DNA from: Arthrobacter sp. AQ5-06
GTDB taxonomy: Bacteria > Actinomycetota > Actinomycetes > Actinomycetales > Micrococcaceae
DNA length: 64,000 nucleotides
NCBI RefSeq assembly: GCF_003287955.1
Contig: NZ_QMKP01000002.1
Span: 284,932 to 348,931, forward strand
Direction: 5' to 3'
Shown here: positions 1-8,270 of the stretch, one piece after another
How positions within the stretch are numbered: position 1 is the stretch's first letter
Layout of the letters: each line of letters begins with the position of its first letter
Translations under genes and position numbers: made by a program
Notes under the pieces: model-generated
Told to the model about the DNA's origin: nothing
Seen by the model: only the letters and a program-made list of their open reading frames with translations
Databases searched by the model: none

Positions 1-131
1 TTCTTTGCCGTGACGTAGACCCCCTGCCGGATCCGTCGGAGTTCGTTGGCGGCGGCCCGGCGCGCCAACTTCCGACTGTCCTGCCCGAGCCGTGCCAGGT
101 CGCTGCTGAGAATCAGTGGCGTTAAGTCCAT
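1..131 (-). CDS. AbiEi-family antitoxin-like / DUF559-type protein, N-terminal part (3' end outside window)
   Basis: Reading leftwards from an ATG at 131 gives an open frame beginning MDLTPLILSSDLARLGQDSR and continuing to a segment LRRIRQGVYV before the window edge. The R-x-x-R-x-G-V-Y signature is typical of the N-terminal winged-helix (AbiEi_4-like) domain of a large actinobacterial family often annotated as type IV antitoxin-like or DUF559 protein. The gene at 43412 has the equivalent segment LVRIRHGVYT, so the window holds two members. Only about 43 residues are visible, so the C-terminal nuclease-like or antitoxin part cannot be judged. The purine-rich stretch GGCGGGCGAG lies a few bases before the ATG. 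The function is family-based inference, and no toxin partner is visible. Confidence 0.6.
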   Translation of the reverse strand, partial: MDLTPLILSSDLARLGQDSRKLARRAAANELRRIRQGVYVTAK

Positions 132-208
132 TCCATGATGCTCGCCCGCCGTACTTCGGATAGGTAGTGGGCGTTGGCGCTATGTGGACAACTCTCGCAC
201 GCTGCGGT

Positions 209-250
209 TTCGGACATCCGCGCCCGTGACCCGGGATGCGGATGTCCGAA
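209..250. repeat. Perfect 13-bp inverted repeat, 16-nt loop
   Basis: TTCGGACATCCGC at 209-221 is exactly complementary to GCGGATGTCCGAA at 238-250. It lies between the end of menD and the start of the next minus-strand gene. It could act as a transcript-end hairpin for menD; there is no T-tract, so rho-independent termination is not assured. Confidence 0.7.
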
Positions 251-282
251 TCCGTCGCGGTTGTCCGGTAGCGGCGCGGACC

Positions 283-1998
283 CTACCCGGCCAGGACTCC
301 CGCGACAGCTAAGGCCACGGCTTCCTTGATGCGGGCGTGCAGGACGCGGAGACCAACACGGTCCGTGCGGACTTCGATGATGCTGCGCCCCGCGATGGGC
401 TGGGCGAGCGCTTCGGCGAGTCCCGCCGTCGTACTTACCGAGCAATGGCCGACGCCGTACGCTGCGGCGAGTGCCGCGATGTCCACGGTGTGGGGGGTGC
501 CGAACAGGCGCTCGACGGCGTCCGTGTAGCGTCCGGATTCACGCACAGCCCCGTGCTCCAGCAGATCGAAGATGGCACCGCCGGCGTCGTTGAGCACCAC
601 GATCCGGAGCCCGGGTTCGGGTTCGCCGGAACCGAGGAACAGGGCGCCGGCGTCGTGCAGGAAGGTGACGTCGCCCAGCAGCAGCGTGGTGTGCTGGCGG
701 CCGCCGAGGGCAATCCCGGTGGCCGTGGAGAGGGTGCCGTCGATCCCGGCGAGGCCGCGGTTGGCGTAGACGGTGGCGGCTGGCTCGGCGGCGGGCAGGC
801 CGGCCAGGTCAACGTCACGGATGCCGTTGGAGGAGCCGAGCATCAACTGGCCGCGGGCGTGCTGCCAGACCTGGGCGCCCACGGACGGTCCGGTGGCGGC
901 CGGCTCGGCGGCCAGGACGCCGTCGAGCGCGTGCTGCGCTGCGGCACCGGCCAGCAGCCAGGTATCCAGCCAGTCTGACGGGCCACGGCCGGCGAAGTCC
1001 GCGAGGTCGGCCAGGTTCTCCAACGGAAGTTCCGTGCGCCGGCCGGGCTGGTACCAGGCCACAGGGACAGGCTGGTAAAGCGCGGACGGCACGTCGGCCC
1101 GCGCCAGAAGTGCGGCAACCGGCCGGGACAGCGTGGGCCGGCCGAACATCACCACCCGTTCGGTGGGCTGTGCCGCCGTCGGTCCGAAGTGTTCCAGCAG
1201 CAGGCGGTACGGGCCCACGGCGTTGGGGCCGAAGCGGGCGTTTGAGGAAGGTTCCGCGAGCAGCGGCAGGCCGTTCGCGCGGGCAAACGCCTCGGCGACG
1301 GGCCCGGCGTCGTGCCCTGCCAGCACCACGGTGCGCCTTTCCTCCAGCGACCCGGCGGCGGGCGGCAGGTTCATGGTGAGCGGGCCGGTACCGATCCGGA
1401 ATCTGGGATGCCCGGCCGCCGGCGGAAGCCCCTCCCCCGGCCCGGGAACCAGCGGGTCTCGGAACGCCAAGTTCAGCTGGACGGGCCCGGGCGCGAGGTC
1501 GGAAAATGCGCCGGTGGCCGCAGCCAGTGCCGTTTCCACCGCGCGCAGCGGGCTGGTGCCGGCCGGGACACCGGCGGCGAATCGAACGTGCTCGCCGAAC
1601 AGGTCCAGCTGGATGGTGGTCTGGTTGGCGCCGGTCCCCTGCAGTTCCTCGGGCCGGTCCGCGGAAACCACCACCAGCGGAACGGCCGCGTGATTGGCCT
1701 CCATCACGGCGGGCATGAGGTTCCCGACGGCGGTGCCTGACGTGGTGAGGACGGCCGCCGGGGAGCCGGTGGACAGGGCCAGGCCCAGGGCGGTGAAGCC
1801 GGCCGAACGTTCGTCGATCCGGACCAGGAGTTCCACGCGGCCGGCCACTTCGGCCTCCGCGAGGGCGTAGGCCATGGGGGCGGAACGCGATCCGGGCGAG
1901 ACCACCACGTACTGGACGCCGCCGTCGATCAGGGCGTCGACGGCGATCCGCGCGGCGGCGAGGGAGTTCAGGGTGTCCGGGGAAGTCTCAGAAGTCAC
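283..1998 (-). CDS. menD: 2-succinyl-5-enolpyruvyl-6-hydroxy-3-cyclohexene-1-carboxylate synthase (MenD)
   Basis: A 571-residue ThDP-dependent enzyme of menaquinone biosynthesis. It condenses isochorismate with the succinic semialdehyde unit derived from 2-oxoglutarate to give SEPHCHC. Visible hallmarks are the N-terminal VSPGSRSAPMAYAL segment around residues 34-46, the conserved ThDP-activating Glu in the RIDERSAGFTALG region, and a C-terminal cofactor/metal site (LLLGDVTFLHD followed by LNDAGGAIFD). The length matches the family. The start is a GTG at 1998. The related enzyme MenC is on the same strand 2.3 kb upstream, separated by phoX, so the men genes are close but not a tight operon here. 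The identification is very secure. Confidence 0.97.
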   Translation of the reverse strand: MTSETSPDTLNSLAAARIAVDALIDGGVQYVVVSPGSRSAPMAYALAEAEVAGRVELLVRIDERSAGFTALGLALSTGSPAAVLTTSGTAVGNLMPAVMEANHAAVPLVVVSADRPEELQGTGANQTTIQLDLFGEHVRFAAGVPAGTSPLRAVETALAAATGAFSDLAPGPVQLNLAFRDPLVPGPGEGLPPAAGHPRFRIGTGPLTMNLPPAAGSLEERRTVVLAGHDAGPVAEAFARANGLPLLAEPSSNARFGPNAVGPYRLLLEHFGPTAAQPTERVVMFGRPTLSRPVAALLARADVPSALYQPVPVAWYQPGRRTELPLENLADLADFAGRGPSDWLDTWLLAGAAAQHALDGVLAAEPAATGPSVGAQVWQHARGQLMLGSSNGIRDVDLAGLPAAEPAATVYANRGLAGIDGTLSTATGIALGGRQHTTLLLGDVTFLHDAGALFLGSGEPEPGLRIVVLNDAGGAIFDLLEHGAVRESGRYTDAVERLFGTPHTVDIAALAAAYGVGHCSVSTTAGLAEALAQPIAGRSIIEVRTDRVGLRVLHARIKEAVALAVAGVLAG

Positions 1999-2121
1999 CG
2001 AACCAGTCTGCCACCCCCGGACGCTCTCTCACTTCCCGGCGTTGCTCTATCACGTACGGTCCCTAAAGTGGCTCCATAAGGACCAGTAGTGACAGAGCAA
2101 CGGTCGGGAGTGGTGGAGGGA

Positions 2122-4197
2122 CTAAGCGTCGGTGCGGAACACCTGGACCACGGATGGACGGGGGGCGCGCGCCTGGCCGGGTGCCGGCGTCGTGCCTGCC
2201 GGGACGTAGTCCGGGAAGTACGAGTTCGGCGCGTCGAATGTGCCATCTTCGCCCGGGTGCTGGACGGAAACGAACACGGTGCGTTCGTCGTCGTGGATGA
2301 TGGGGCCGCAGGTCTCGGCGTCGCGCGGGACGGCGAGGAACTGCTCCACCTTGCCGCGCCCGGCACCGTCCAGGGTGACCTTGAATAGGCCGTCCGCACG
2401 GCCGATGCCGGACGGGGCGCCGTCGGTGGAGATCCAGAGGTTGCCCACTGAGTCGAACGCGAGGTTGTCCGGGCAGGAGATAGGCGAGACCTGGTCCACC
2501 GGGAACCCGGAGAAGTAGGTGACGTCGCCCTGGGCCGGATCGCCGCAGACCATCAGCAGGTTCCACGTGAACTGTGTGGAGGTCTGGTCGCCGGTTTCGG
2601 TGATTTCCACGATGTGGCCGTCGCGGTTCTCGTTGCGCGGGTTGACCTCCGTGGCGCCTTCCTTGCCTGCCTTGCCGCGGTCGGAGTTGTTGGTGCAGGC
2701 CACGTAGACCTTGCCCGTGCGCAGGCTGGGCTGAACGTCCTCGCAGCGGTCCATCTTGGTGGGGCCCACCTTGTCCGCGGCCAGGCGGGTGTAGACCAGG
2801 ACCTCCTCGACGGACATACCTGCCACGGCGGACTTGCCGCCAACCACCAGGGGCAGCCATTCGCCGGAGCCGTCGAAGCCGCCGTCGGCGGGCACCGCGC
2901 CCGTGCCGGTGATCTCCTCGACCGGCGAGTTGCCCGTGAACTTGGCGACGTAGAGGTTGCCCGCCGAGAGCAGCGTCATGTTGTGGGCGCGGTCGCCTTC
3001 GCGGTACTTCCCGGCCGAGACGAACTTGTACAGGTAGTCGAAGCGCTCGTCGTCGCCCATGTAGGCCACCACGTGCCCGGACTCTGCGACGATCACGTTG
3101 GCGCCCTCGTGCTTGAAGCGGCCCATAGCGGAATGCTTGCGCGGCGTGGACGTGGGATCGAACGGATCCACTTCCACGATCCAGCCGAAGCGGTTGGCTT
3201 CGTTTTCGTAGCCGGCGTTGCGGGTGTCGAACCGCGGATCGTCCAGTTCCCACTTGCGGGCAGTGGACGACGACTTCAGGCCGTAGCGCTTGTCAGCTGC
3301 GGACGTGCCCGGGGAGACGAAGTAGCCGTTGAAGTTCTCCTCGCCGGACAGGATGGTGCCCCACGGGGTGGTGCCGCCGGAACAGTTGCCCAGCGTGCCC
3401 TTGATCGAGCGGCCACTGGGGTCCGCGACGGTCCTCACGAGTGCGGAGCCGGCAGCCGGACCGGTCAGTTCGTAGACCGTGTTGCTCAGGAACCGGCGGT
3501 TCAGCGGCGCGCCCTTGACGTAGGTCCACGGCTTGGTGGTGTTCTTGCGCTCCAGTTCCACGACGGTCAGCCCGTGTGCAGCGGCCCCCACGGCGCGGAC
3601 GTCGGCCGCCGGCATGGTGGCAGGGAACATGATGCTCTCGTTGGTGTACTCGTGGTTGGCGAACAGCACGGCGCTGCGGCCCTTGCTGTTCGGAATCTCC
3701 AGGATGTCCGTGTAGTCGTTGTTGTAGCCGAACTGCTTTTCCTGGGCCGCGGCGGTCTGGTTGTTCAGATCGAAGTCCGGCGTGCCGTTGAAGATCGGGT
3801 CGCCCCAGCGGATCACGGGCTGCCAGGTGAAGCCTTCCGGCACGGTCACCGCGTCAACTTCAGCGGCGATGGAGTTGATGGCCGTGAACTTCAGCCTGGA
3901 CGGGCCAAACCCGGTTTTCGCGGCGGGCGACAGGCCCGCGGCGGAGGCCGGATCCGCGGAGGTAACGGCGCTCCCGAGTACGACGGCGAGCGCACCGGCG
4001 GCGCCGAAGCCAAGGGCGGCGCGGCGGGACATGGTGGCGGACGCGATGTCCCGGAAGTAGCTGTTGGAGCTGGTGTTGCAGACATCACCGGCGCACGCGT
4101 TGTCGCACTTCAGCGCACACGTGACGGCGCTGCGCTTGCCCTTGGTGTGGCCGAGCATCGGCAGCAGGGTGAATTTGCGGGCGGTCGTTTCAGACAT
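2122..4197 (-). CDS. phoX: PhoX-family (DUF839) alkaline phosphatase, Tat-exported
   Basis: A 691-residue secreted phosphatase of the PhoX/DUF839 family, enzymes that release phosphate from organic esters outside the cell. The start is ATG 4197, beginning MSETTARKFTLLPMLGHTKG, preceded by a GGAAGG ribosome site; a longer upstream reading is possible but has no such site. The N-terminus has the cysteine-containing leader seen in actinobacterial PhoX proteins (CALKCDNACAG, NTSSNSYF), then a twin-arginine signal MSRRAALGFGAAGALAVVLG, so export is by Tat. The body carries repeated beta-propeller-like segments such as LGNCSGGTTPWGT and LSGEENF. It lies directly downstream of menC on the same strand. 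I could not identify a convincing PHO box in the 74-bp gap. Confidence 0.93.
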   Translation of the reverse strand: MSETTARKFTLLPMLGHTKGKRSAVTCALKCDNACAGDVCNTSSNSYFRDIASATMSRRAALGFGAAGALAVVLGSAVTSADPASAAGLSPAAKTGFGPSRLKFTAINSIAAEVDAVTVPEGFTWQPVIRWGDPIFNGTPDFDLNNQTAAAQEKQFGYNNDYTDILEIPNSKGRSAVLFANHEYTNESIMFPATMPAADVRAVGAAAHGLTVVELERKNTTKPWTYVKGAPLNRRFLSNTVYELTGPAAGSALVRTVADPSGRSIKGTLGNCSGGTTPWGTILSGEENFNGYFVSPGTSAADKRYGLKSSSTARKWELDDPRFDTRNAGYENEANRFGWIVEVDPFDPTSTPRKHSAMGRFKHEGANVIVAESGHVVAYMGDDERFDYLYKFVSAGKYREGDRAHNMTLLSAGNLYVAKFTGNSPVEEITGTGAVPADGGFDGSGEWLPLVVGGKSAVAGMSVEEVLVYTRLAADKVGPTKMDRCEDVQPSLRTGKVYVACTNNSDRGKAGKEGATEVNPRNENRDGHIVEITETGDQTSTQFTWNLLMVCGDPAQGDVTYFSGFPVDQVSPISCPDNLAFDSVGNLWISTDGAPSGIGRADGLFKVTLDGAGRGKVEQFLAVPRDAETCGPIIHDDERTVFVSVQHPGEDGTFDAPNSYFPDYVPAGTTPAPGQARAPRPSVVQVFRTDA

Positions 4198-4271
4198 GGG
4201 GGACCTTCCAGGGGTGAGATGGGTTCCCGCCCACGGTGTCAGCGGCACCCAAAAACGAGAGGACGCTCCGG

Positions 4272-5273
4272 TTAATCCCAAGTTAACAACAGTTGGCCGT
4301 AGACCCGTCGGAGCCGGTCCAGCCACCAGTCCCGGCGGTCCGCGGAAGCCGCATACTGATCCAGCAGCCCAGCGTCGGCGGCGACCTCGCGGAGGCGGAT
4401 GGCGCCGTCGTCGGCCACTAACGGATCCAGCGTGATATCCGAGGCGAACAGTGACACCGTCCCCAGCCCGCACGCGTACGGCAACTGGGGCAGGGCAGCC
4501 GCCAAAGCCAGCCCGGCGCGGATGCCCACGGAGGTGTCCAGCGCCGAACTGACGACGGCGGGGAGCCCGGCCTGCGCCACGATGTCCAGCGCGCGACGCA
4601 CTCCCCCGAGCGGCGCGACCTTAACAACCAGCAGATCCGCCGCGCCGGCCCGCGCCACCCTAAGGGGATCGGATTCCTTGCGCACGCTTTCGTCGGCCGC
4701 AATCAGCACCGGCGTTCCGGCGGCGCGCAGCTGGCGGCGTACCTCGGCGAGCCCCTCGATGGTGGGCACCGGCTGCTCGGCGTATTCAAGCCCGACGGCG
4801 GCGAGCCGGTTGAGTGCCGACACGGCCGTGGGTACGTCCCAACCGCCGTTGGCGTCGACGCGGATGGCGGCGTCGGGCAGGGCGGCACGGACGGCGGCAA
4901 CCCGGGCGGCGTCGTCGTCGAGCGTCTGCCCACGCTCGGCAACCTTGATCTTGACGGCGTCCACCCGGCCGAACCGGGCCAGGACTTCGGGTACCCGGTC
5001 CGCGGAGACGGCCGGAACGGTGGCGTTGACGGGGATCACCGAACGGACCGGTGAAGGGAAGCCGTGCCAGCCGGCCTCGATGGTGGCGGCGAGCCAGCGG
5101 GAGGCCTCGGCGTCGGCGTATTCGGGGAACGGGCAGAACTCGCCCCAGCCGCGCGGGCCGAGCAGCAGCAGGGTTTCGCGTTCCATGATGCCGCGGAACT
5201 TCACCCGCATGGGCAGGCTGACCACATGCGCGGTGGCGAGCAGTTCGTCCAGGGAGGGGAAGGTGGCGGGCAT
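4272..5273 (-). CDS. menC: o-Succinylbenzoate synthase (MenC)
   Basis: A 333-residue enolase-superfamily enzyme that dehydrates SHCHC to o-succinylbenzoate in menaquinone synthesis. Visible family features are the KIKV lysine motif, an RVDANGGWD metal ligand, LEYAEQPVP with the second acidic ligand, AADESVR with the third, and the VVKVAPLGG lysine strand. The start at ATG 5273 (MPATFPSLDELLATAH) gives the usual length for the actinobacterial enzyme, whereas the open frame upstream of it reads as non-protein. phoX follows 74 bp downstream and menD lies further on, so this belongs with the window's menaquinone genes. Confidence 0.95.
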   Translation of the reverse strand: MPATFPSLDELLATAHVVSLPMRVKFRGIMERETLLLLGPRGWGEFCPFPEYADAEASRWLAATIEAGWHGFPSPVRSVIPVNATVPAVSADRVPEVLARFGRVDAVKIKVAERGQTLDDDAARVAAVRAALPDAAIRVDANGGWDVPTAVSALNRLAAVGLEYAEQPVPTIEGLAEVRRQLRAAGTPVLIAADESVRKESDPLRVARAGAADLLVVKVAPLGGVRRALDIVAQAGLPAVVSSALDTSVGIRAGLALAAALPQLPYACGLGTVSLFASDITLDPLVADDGAIRLREVAADAGLLDQYAASADRRDWWLDRLRRVYGQLLLTWD

Positions 5274-5415
5274 GGATTCACTGTACAAGCGCGCAAAGGC
5301 CGGCGTTTGACCTGACAGCGTTGGCCACGCACGAGAAGCGCAACAACACCGTCCGGGCCCTGCCGAAACCCTAATCTCGCTCCCGAAATCCCCGGCGGGG
5401 ATGTCACTCACGGCC

Positions 5416-5817
5416 TCACCTGGAGTGCAGGTATTTCTGCAGGAGATATGTCGTCTGCCGGGCGCAGCGGATGATCTGGAGCAGGCGATCCGCTGCCAGC
5501 CGGGGCAGGACCCGGGCAGGCTCAGTATCGATGCTCTCGTGACGAAGGGACCGTTCCAGGCCCATGGCAAGTCCGGCCAGGCGCTCCGCGCCCACCATCT
5601 GACTGGAAGTCTTGAGGCTGAGGACCGCATCCAGCGCACCGTCCAGGTCCCCGGTAGTCAGGGTCAGCCGCAGCTTTTCAGTCCTGCGGGGCAGGTGGTC
5701 GATGAAGTTCTGCACAAACACCTTCCACACACCGTCATCGTCATCGAGCTCGGTGCGCAGTCTGTCCAGCACTGCCTGATCCAGGAGGGGCAGGGCGTTG
5801 CCGTCGTCCGGCGCCAT
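5416..5817 (-). CDS. HPt-domain-like protein lacking the phospho-acceptor histidine
   Basis: A 133-residue protein with the layout of a histidine phosphotransfer (HPt) domain: an amphipathic helix VWKVFVQNFIDHLPRRTEKL, a central helix with DAVLSLKTSSQMVGAERLAG, and a following helix GLAMGLERSLR. In true HPt domains the central motif is H-x-L-K-G-S-S; here the position that should be His is Leu (LSLKTSS), so phosphotransfer is not expected. It starts at ATG 5815-5817 with AGGAAGG seven bases upstream. It stands alone, with menC 142 bp downstream and a divergent ArsR gene upstream. It may be a binding partner rather than a relay. Fold assignment is by pattern. Confidence 0.75.
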   Translation of the reverse strand: MAPDDGNALPLLDQAVLDRLRTELDDDDGVWKVFVQNFIDHLPRRTEKLRLTLTTGDLDGALDAVLSLKTSSQMVGAERLAGLAMGLERSLRHESIDTEPARVLPRLAADRLLQIIRCARQTTYLLQKYLHSR

Positions 5818-5982
5818 GACTGTCCTTCCTGCCCCGGGAAGCGATGCGCCCGAGTCGTCCGATAGTTCCCCTGTCCGACGCTATGTTGCCGGGTATGCCG
5901 AAAGCATCAGTAGTGGGTACTCGACTTTCAAAGCAACTGCCCTGGGGCATGAATTGTGCGAGCTACCTGACTCTTCCAATGC

Positions 5983-6003
5983 ATATCCATATGGGTATAT
6001 AAT
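5983..6003 (+). promoter_or_regulatory. Promoter of the ArsR/AHSA1 pair with overlapping palindromic operator
   Basis: ATATCCAT|ATGGGTAT (5983-5998) is a near-perfect palindrome, and a consensus -10 TATAAT lies at 5998-6003. The predicted start of transcription falls at or next to the ATG at 6011, so the mRNA is probably leaderless. The palindrome overlaps the -10 region, which fits autorepression by the ArsR protein encoded just downstream. Confidence 0.6.
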
Positions 6004-6010
6004 CGTAGTT

Positions 6011-6343
6011 ATGGCACGGGCGGCAACAACGGCAGATGCGTTCAACGCGGTGGCTGAGCCCCGCCGTCGGGAAATCCTGGACGCCCTCACCCAAGGCGAG
6101 CGCCCGGTGAACGAGCTGGTGGACCTCCTGGGCCTGGCGCAGCCGCACGTATCACGGCACTTGCGGGTCCTGCGCGAGGTAGGTGCCGTCGTCGTGCGTG
6201 ACGAAGGCCGGCAGCGGCTCTACCGGCTCAATCCGCAAGCCCTCAAGCCCATCCACGATTGGGTGGCCAGCTACCAGCACCTCTGGGAGGAGCGCTTCGA
6301 TCTCCTGGAGGACGTGCTGGAGGACCTCAAAGAAGAGCACTGA
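6011..6343 (+). CDS. ArsR-family winged-helix transcriptional regulator
   Basis: A 110-residue ArsR/SmtB-type repressor. The helix-turn-helix is readable as LVDLLGLAQPHVSRHLRVLR, followed by the beta-wing VVRDEGRQRLYRL. It has no cysteine-rich metal site, and this subgroup is commonly paired with an AHSA1/SRPBCC gene rather than with metal pumps. The ATG at 6011 lies eight bases after the TATAAT box and has no ribosome-binding site, which suggests leaderless translation. The stop codon at 6341-6343 is followed by AAGGAGC and the AHSA1 gene 13 bp later, so the two form an operon. The upstream in-frame extension to 5798 crosses the promoter and is not used. Confidence 0.9.
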   Translation: MARAATTADAFNAVAEPRRREILDALTQGERPVNELVDLLGLAQPHVSRHLRVLREVGAVVVRDEGRQRLYRLNPQALKPIHDWVASYQHLWEERFDLLEDVLEDLKEEH

Positions 6344-6356
6344 AAGGAGCAGGACA

Positions 6357-6863
6357 ATGTCACAGGCAAGCAGCAGCACCATGGACGTGACGTTCCCCAG
6401 TGGCACGGAAATCCTGATCACGCGGACCCTCAACGCACCCCGGCACCTCGTCTACCGGGCCTGGACCACGCCCGAGCTCGTGAAGAAATGGTGGCCCGGC
6501 CGTCGGGGTGAGATGACCGTGGCAGCCATGGACTTCCGCGTGGGCGGCGCGTGGCGGTACGTCATGATGGCGCACGGCGAATTCGAGGTCGCCTTCCACG
6601 GGACGTACCGCGAGATTGTGCCCAACGAGCGGATCGTCCACACGGAAGTCATGGAGATGCCGGGCACCGGTCCGGACAGCGAGGAGGGCGCCGTGCTCAA
6701 TACGGTCACCTTTGACGAGGCCGACGGCGGCGCTACCACCGTGCGGATCCGCACCGACGCGGGCAGTAAGGAAGTCCGGGACATGATTGCGCAGTCCGGC
6801 ATGGAAGGCGGCGTGCGCGAGCAGTTCGAGATCATCGAGGAGCTGGCGGCGTCCCTCGCCTGA
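6357..6863 (+). CDS. AHSA1/SRPBCC-domain protein
   Basis: A 168-residue START-like protein of the AHSA1 (activator of Hsp90 ATPase homologue) group. Recognisable landmarks are the N-terminal ITRTLNAPRHLVYRAWTTPE, the KKWWPGR turn, the FRVGGAWRYVM core strand, and a C-terminal long helix ending FEIIEELAASLA. Such proteins bind hydrophobic small molecules in a deep cavity; the ligand is unknown. It is translated from ATG 6357 behind AAGGAGCAGGAC and is co-transcribed with the ArsR gene. In this common ArsR-AHSA1 arrangement the regulator probably controls the pair, but no substrate can be inferred. Confidence 0.9.
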   Translation: MSQASSSTMDVTFPSGTEILITRTLNAPRHLVYRAWTTPELVKKWWPGRRGEMTVAAMDFRVGGAWRYVMMAHGEFEVAFHGTYREIVPNERIVHTEVMEMPGTGPDSEEGAVLNTVTFDEADGGATTVRIRTDAGSKEVRDMIAQSGMEGGVREQFEIIEELAASLA

Positions 6864-6880
6864 GGCGCGCCTCTCCCGCA

Positions 6881-6941
6881 AGTAAGTAGCAGCAGGTGTC
6901 GTTTGAGCCTCCAAAACGACACCTGCTGCTAGTCAGTTGGG
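6881..6941. repeat. Palindromic intergenic repeat, copy 1
   Basis: AGTAAGTAGCAGCAGGTGTC begins the element. The arms 6887-6904 and about 6914-6931 are complementary over 17-18 bp, and the flanks (left AAGTA, right CAGTTGGG) extend the symmetry imperfectly. The same element recurs at 8175, 20519 and 55150. It sits between the AHSA1 gene and the MFS transporter. Confidence 0.85.
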
Positions 6942-6948
6942 CGGTTGT

Positions 6949-6954
6949 TACACT
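6949..6954 (+). promoter_or_regulatory. Candidate -10 element (TACACT) for the MFS transporter transcript
   Basis: TACACT lies seven bases before the GTG at 6962, which is the geometry of a leaderless actinobacterial promoter. No clear -35 element is present. It begins directly after palindromic repeat copy 1. Confidence 0.35.
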
Positions 6955-6961
6955 TTGCGGT

Positions 6962-7006
6962 GTGATTTCCCTGAAGCATGCGTCCTGGTTCGACGTGCAC
7001 CCGTGA
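6962..7006 (+). CDS. Possible leaderless 14-codon upstream peptide
   Basis: GTG at 6962 opens a short frame reading VISLKHASWFDVHP and stopping with TGA at 7004-7006, which overlaps the GTG start of the MFS gene (GTGA). The GTG lies where transcription from the TACACT box should begin. The peptide may be translated as a leader that couples ribosomes to the transporter start, which has no ribosome-binding site of its own. No homologue is known to me, and this remains a hypothesis. Confidence 0.35.
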   Translation: MISLKHASWFDVHP

Positions 7007-8181
7007 GCGCGTCGGCACAGGTGGTCAACGCCCGGCTGTCTACCGCTCCCCTGTACGCGGCCGGGTTCGTCACCGCATTCGGCGCCCACAGCATCGCCGC
7101 GGGCCTGGGCGCGCAGAGCGAGAACATCGGCCTGACGCTGCTCAACCTGGGCATCATGCTCGCCCTCTACGACGTGTCCGAGGTCTTCCTCAAGCCTGTC
7201 TTCGGGGCCCTGAGCGACCGGATCGGGACCAAGCCCGTCGTCGTCGCCGGCCTCCTGGCCTTTGCGGTGCTGTCGCTGATCGGCCTCTGGGCGGCGGATC
7301 CCCTGATGCTTGGACTGGCCCGGCTGGGGCAGGGCGCCGCGGCCTCGGCCTTCTCGCCGGCGTCGTCCGCGATGGTTGCGCGGCTGGCGGCAGGCAAGAA
7401 GGCCGGGACCTATTTCGGCCGGTACGGTTCGTGGAAGAGCCTGGGCTACGTCATCGGCCCGCTGCTGGGGGCGGGCCTGATCCTGACGGGCGGGTTTGCC
7501 CTGCTGTTCGGGGCCCTCTCGGTGCTGGCGGCGGCCATTGCCGTGTGGGTGCTGGTGTCCGTTCCCCATCTGGCGCCGCTCCCCCGGCAGCGATACACCG
7601 TTCTCGACCTTGCCCGTCAGGTCACCGAGCGGCGCTTCCTGGTTCCTACGCTGGTGCTGGCGGCCTCCTCGGGAGCGCTCGGCGCGGCGATCGGATTCGT
7701 TCCCGCCCTGGCCACCCGGCACGGCCTTGGCCCGGTTGCCGGCACGGCCGCGGTCAGTGTACTGGCCATCAGCTCGGTGCTCACCCAGCCCTGGATCGGC
7801 AAGCTGCGTGACGCTCACCGCATCAGCGATAACCGCGGGACGACGGCGGGACTCCTCCTTACCGCCACCGGCGTCGCACTCCTGGCGCTCATCCCAGGTC
7901 CGGTCACGCTGTTCATTGCCGCGGCAGCCATTGGGGCGGGAGTTGGCCTGGCAACACCGCTCGGCTTCGCGCATTTGGCCGACACCACGCCGCCGGAGCG
8001 CATGGGGCGGACCATGGGTTCGGCGGAGCTCGGCCGCGAACTCGGCGACGCCGGCGGGCCGCTGCTCGTGGGCGGCATGGCCACCCTCACCGCGCTGCCG
8101 TTTGGCCTCGGCGCCCTGGCCCTGCTGGTCGCGGCAGCCAGCCTCCCGCGCCTCCCGGACGCGCCCTCCCCGCCCAAGTAG
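7003..8181 (+). CDS. Major facilitator superfamily transporter
   Basis: A membrane transporter of about 392 residues with the 12-helix MFS layout. The loop 2-3 signature appears as GALSDRIGTKPVVVAG, helix 4-5 has GRYGSWKSLGYVIGPLLGAG, and a second-half repeat has ATPLGFAHLADTTPPERMGRTMGSAELG. It resembles drug or sugar efflux permeases; the substrate is unknown. I chose GTG 7003 (VSASAQVVNARLSTAPL) because it overlaps the stop of a 14-codon upstream frame; translation from 6937 would run through the candidate promoter. The last codons and the stop (AAGTAG) are contributed by palindromic repeat copy 2, so the C-terminus was set by the repeat. Confidence 0.9.
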   Translation: MSASAQVVNARLSTAPLYAAGFVTAFGAHSIAAGLGAQSENIGLTLLNLGIMLALYDVSEVFLKPVFGALSDRIGTKPVVVAGLLAFAVLSLIGLWAADPLMLGLARLGQGAAASAFSPASSAMVARLAAGKKAGTYFGRYGSWKSLGYVIGPLLGAGLILTGGFALLFGALSVLAAAIAVWVLVSVPHLAPLPRQRYTVLDLARQVTERRFLVPTLVLAASSGALGAAIGFVPALATRHGLGPVAGTAAVSVLAISSVLTQPWIGKLRDAHRISDNRGTTAGLLLTATGVALLALIPGPVTLFIAAAAIGAGVGLATPLGFAHLADTTPPERMGRTMGSAELGRELGDAGGPLLVGGMATLTALPFGLGALALLVAAASLPRLPDAPSPPK

Positions 8182-8238
8182 GTAGCAGCAGCTGTCGTTT
8201 TGAGCCCCCAAAACGACACCTGCTGCTACCCAGTTGGG
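8175..8238. repeat. Palindromic intergenic repeat, copy 2 (overlaps the MFS stop codon)
   Basis: It begins CAAGTAGGTAGCAGCAGCTG and ends CCCAGTTGGG. The arms are complementary across TAGCAGCAG..TGTCGTTTT / AAAACGACA..CTGCTGCTA. The first TAG inside the repeat is the stop codon of the MFS gene. Confidence 0.85.
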
Positions 8239-8270
8239 TGAGGGCGCCGCCACAGATAGGTCCGGGCACA

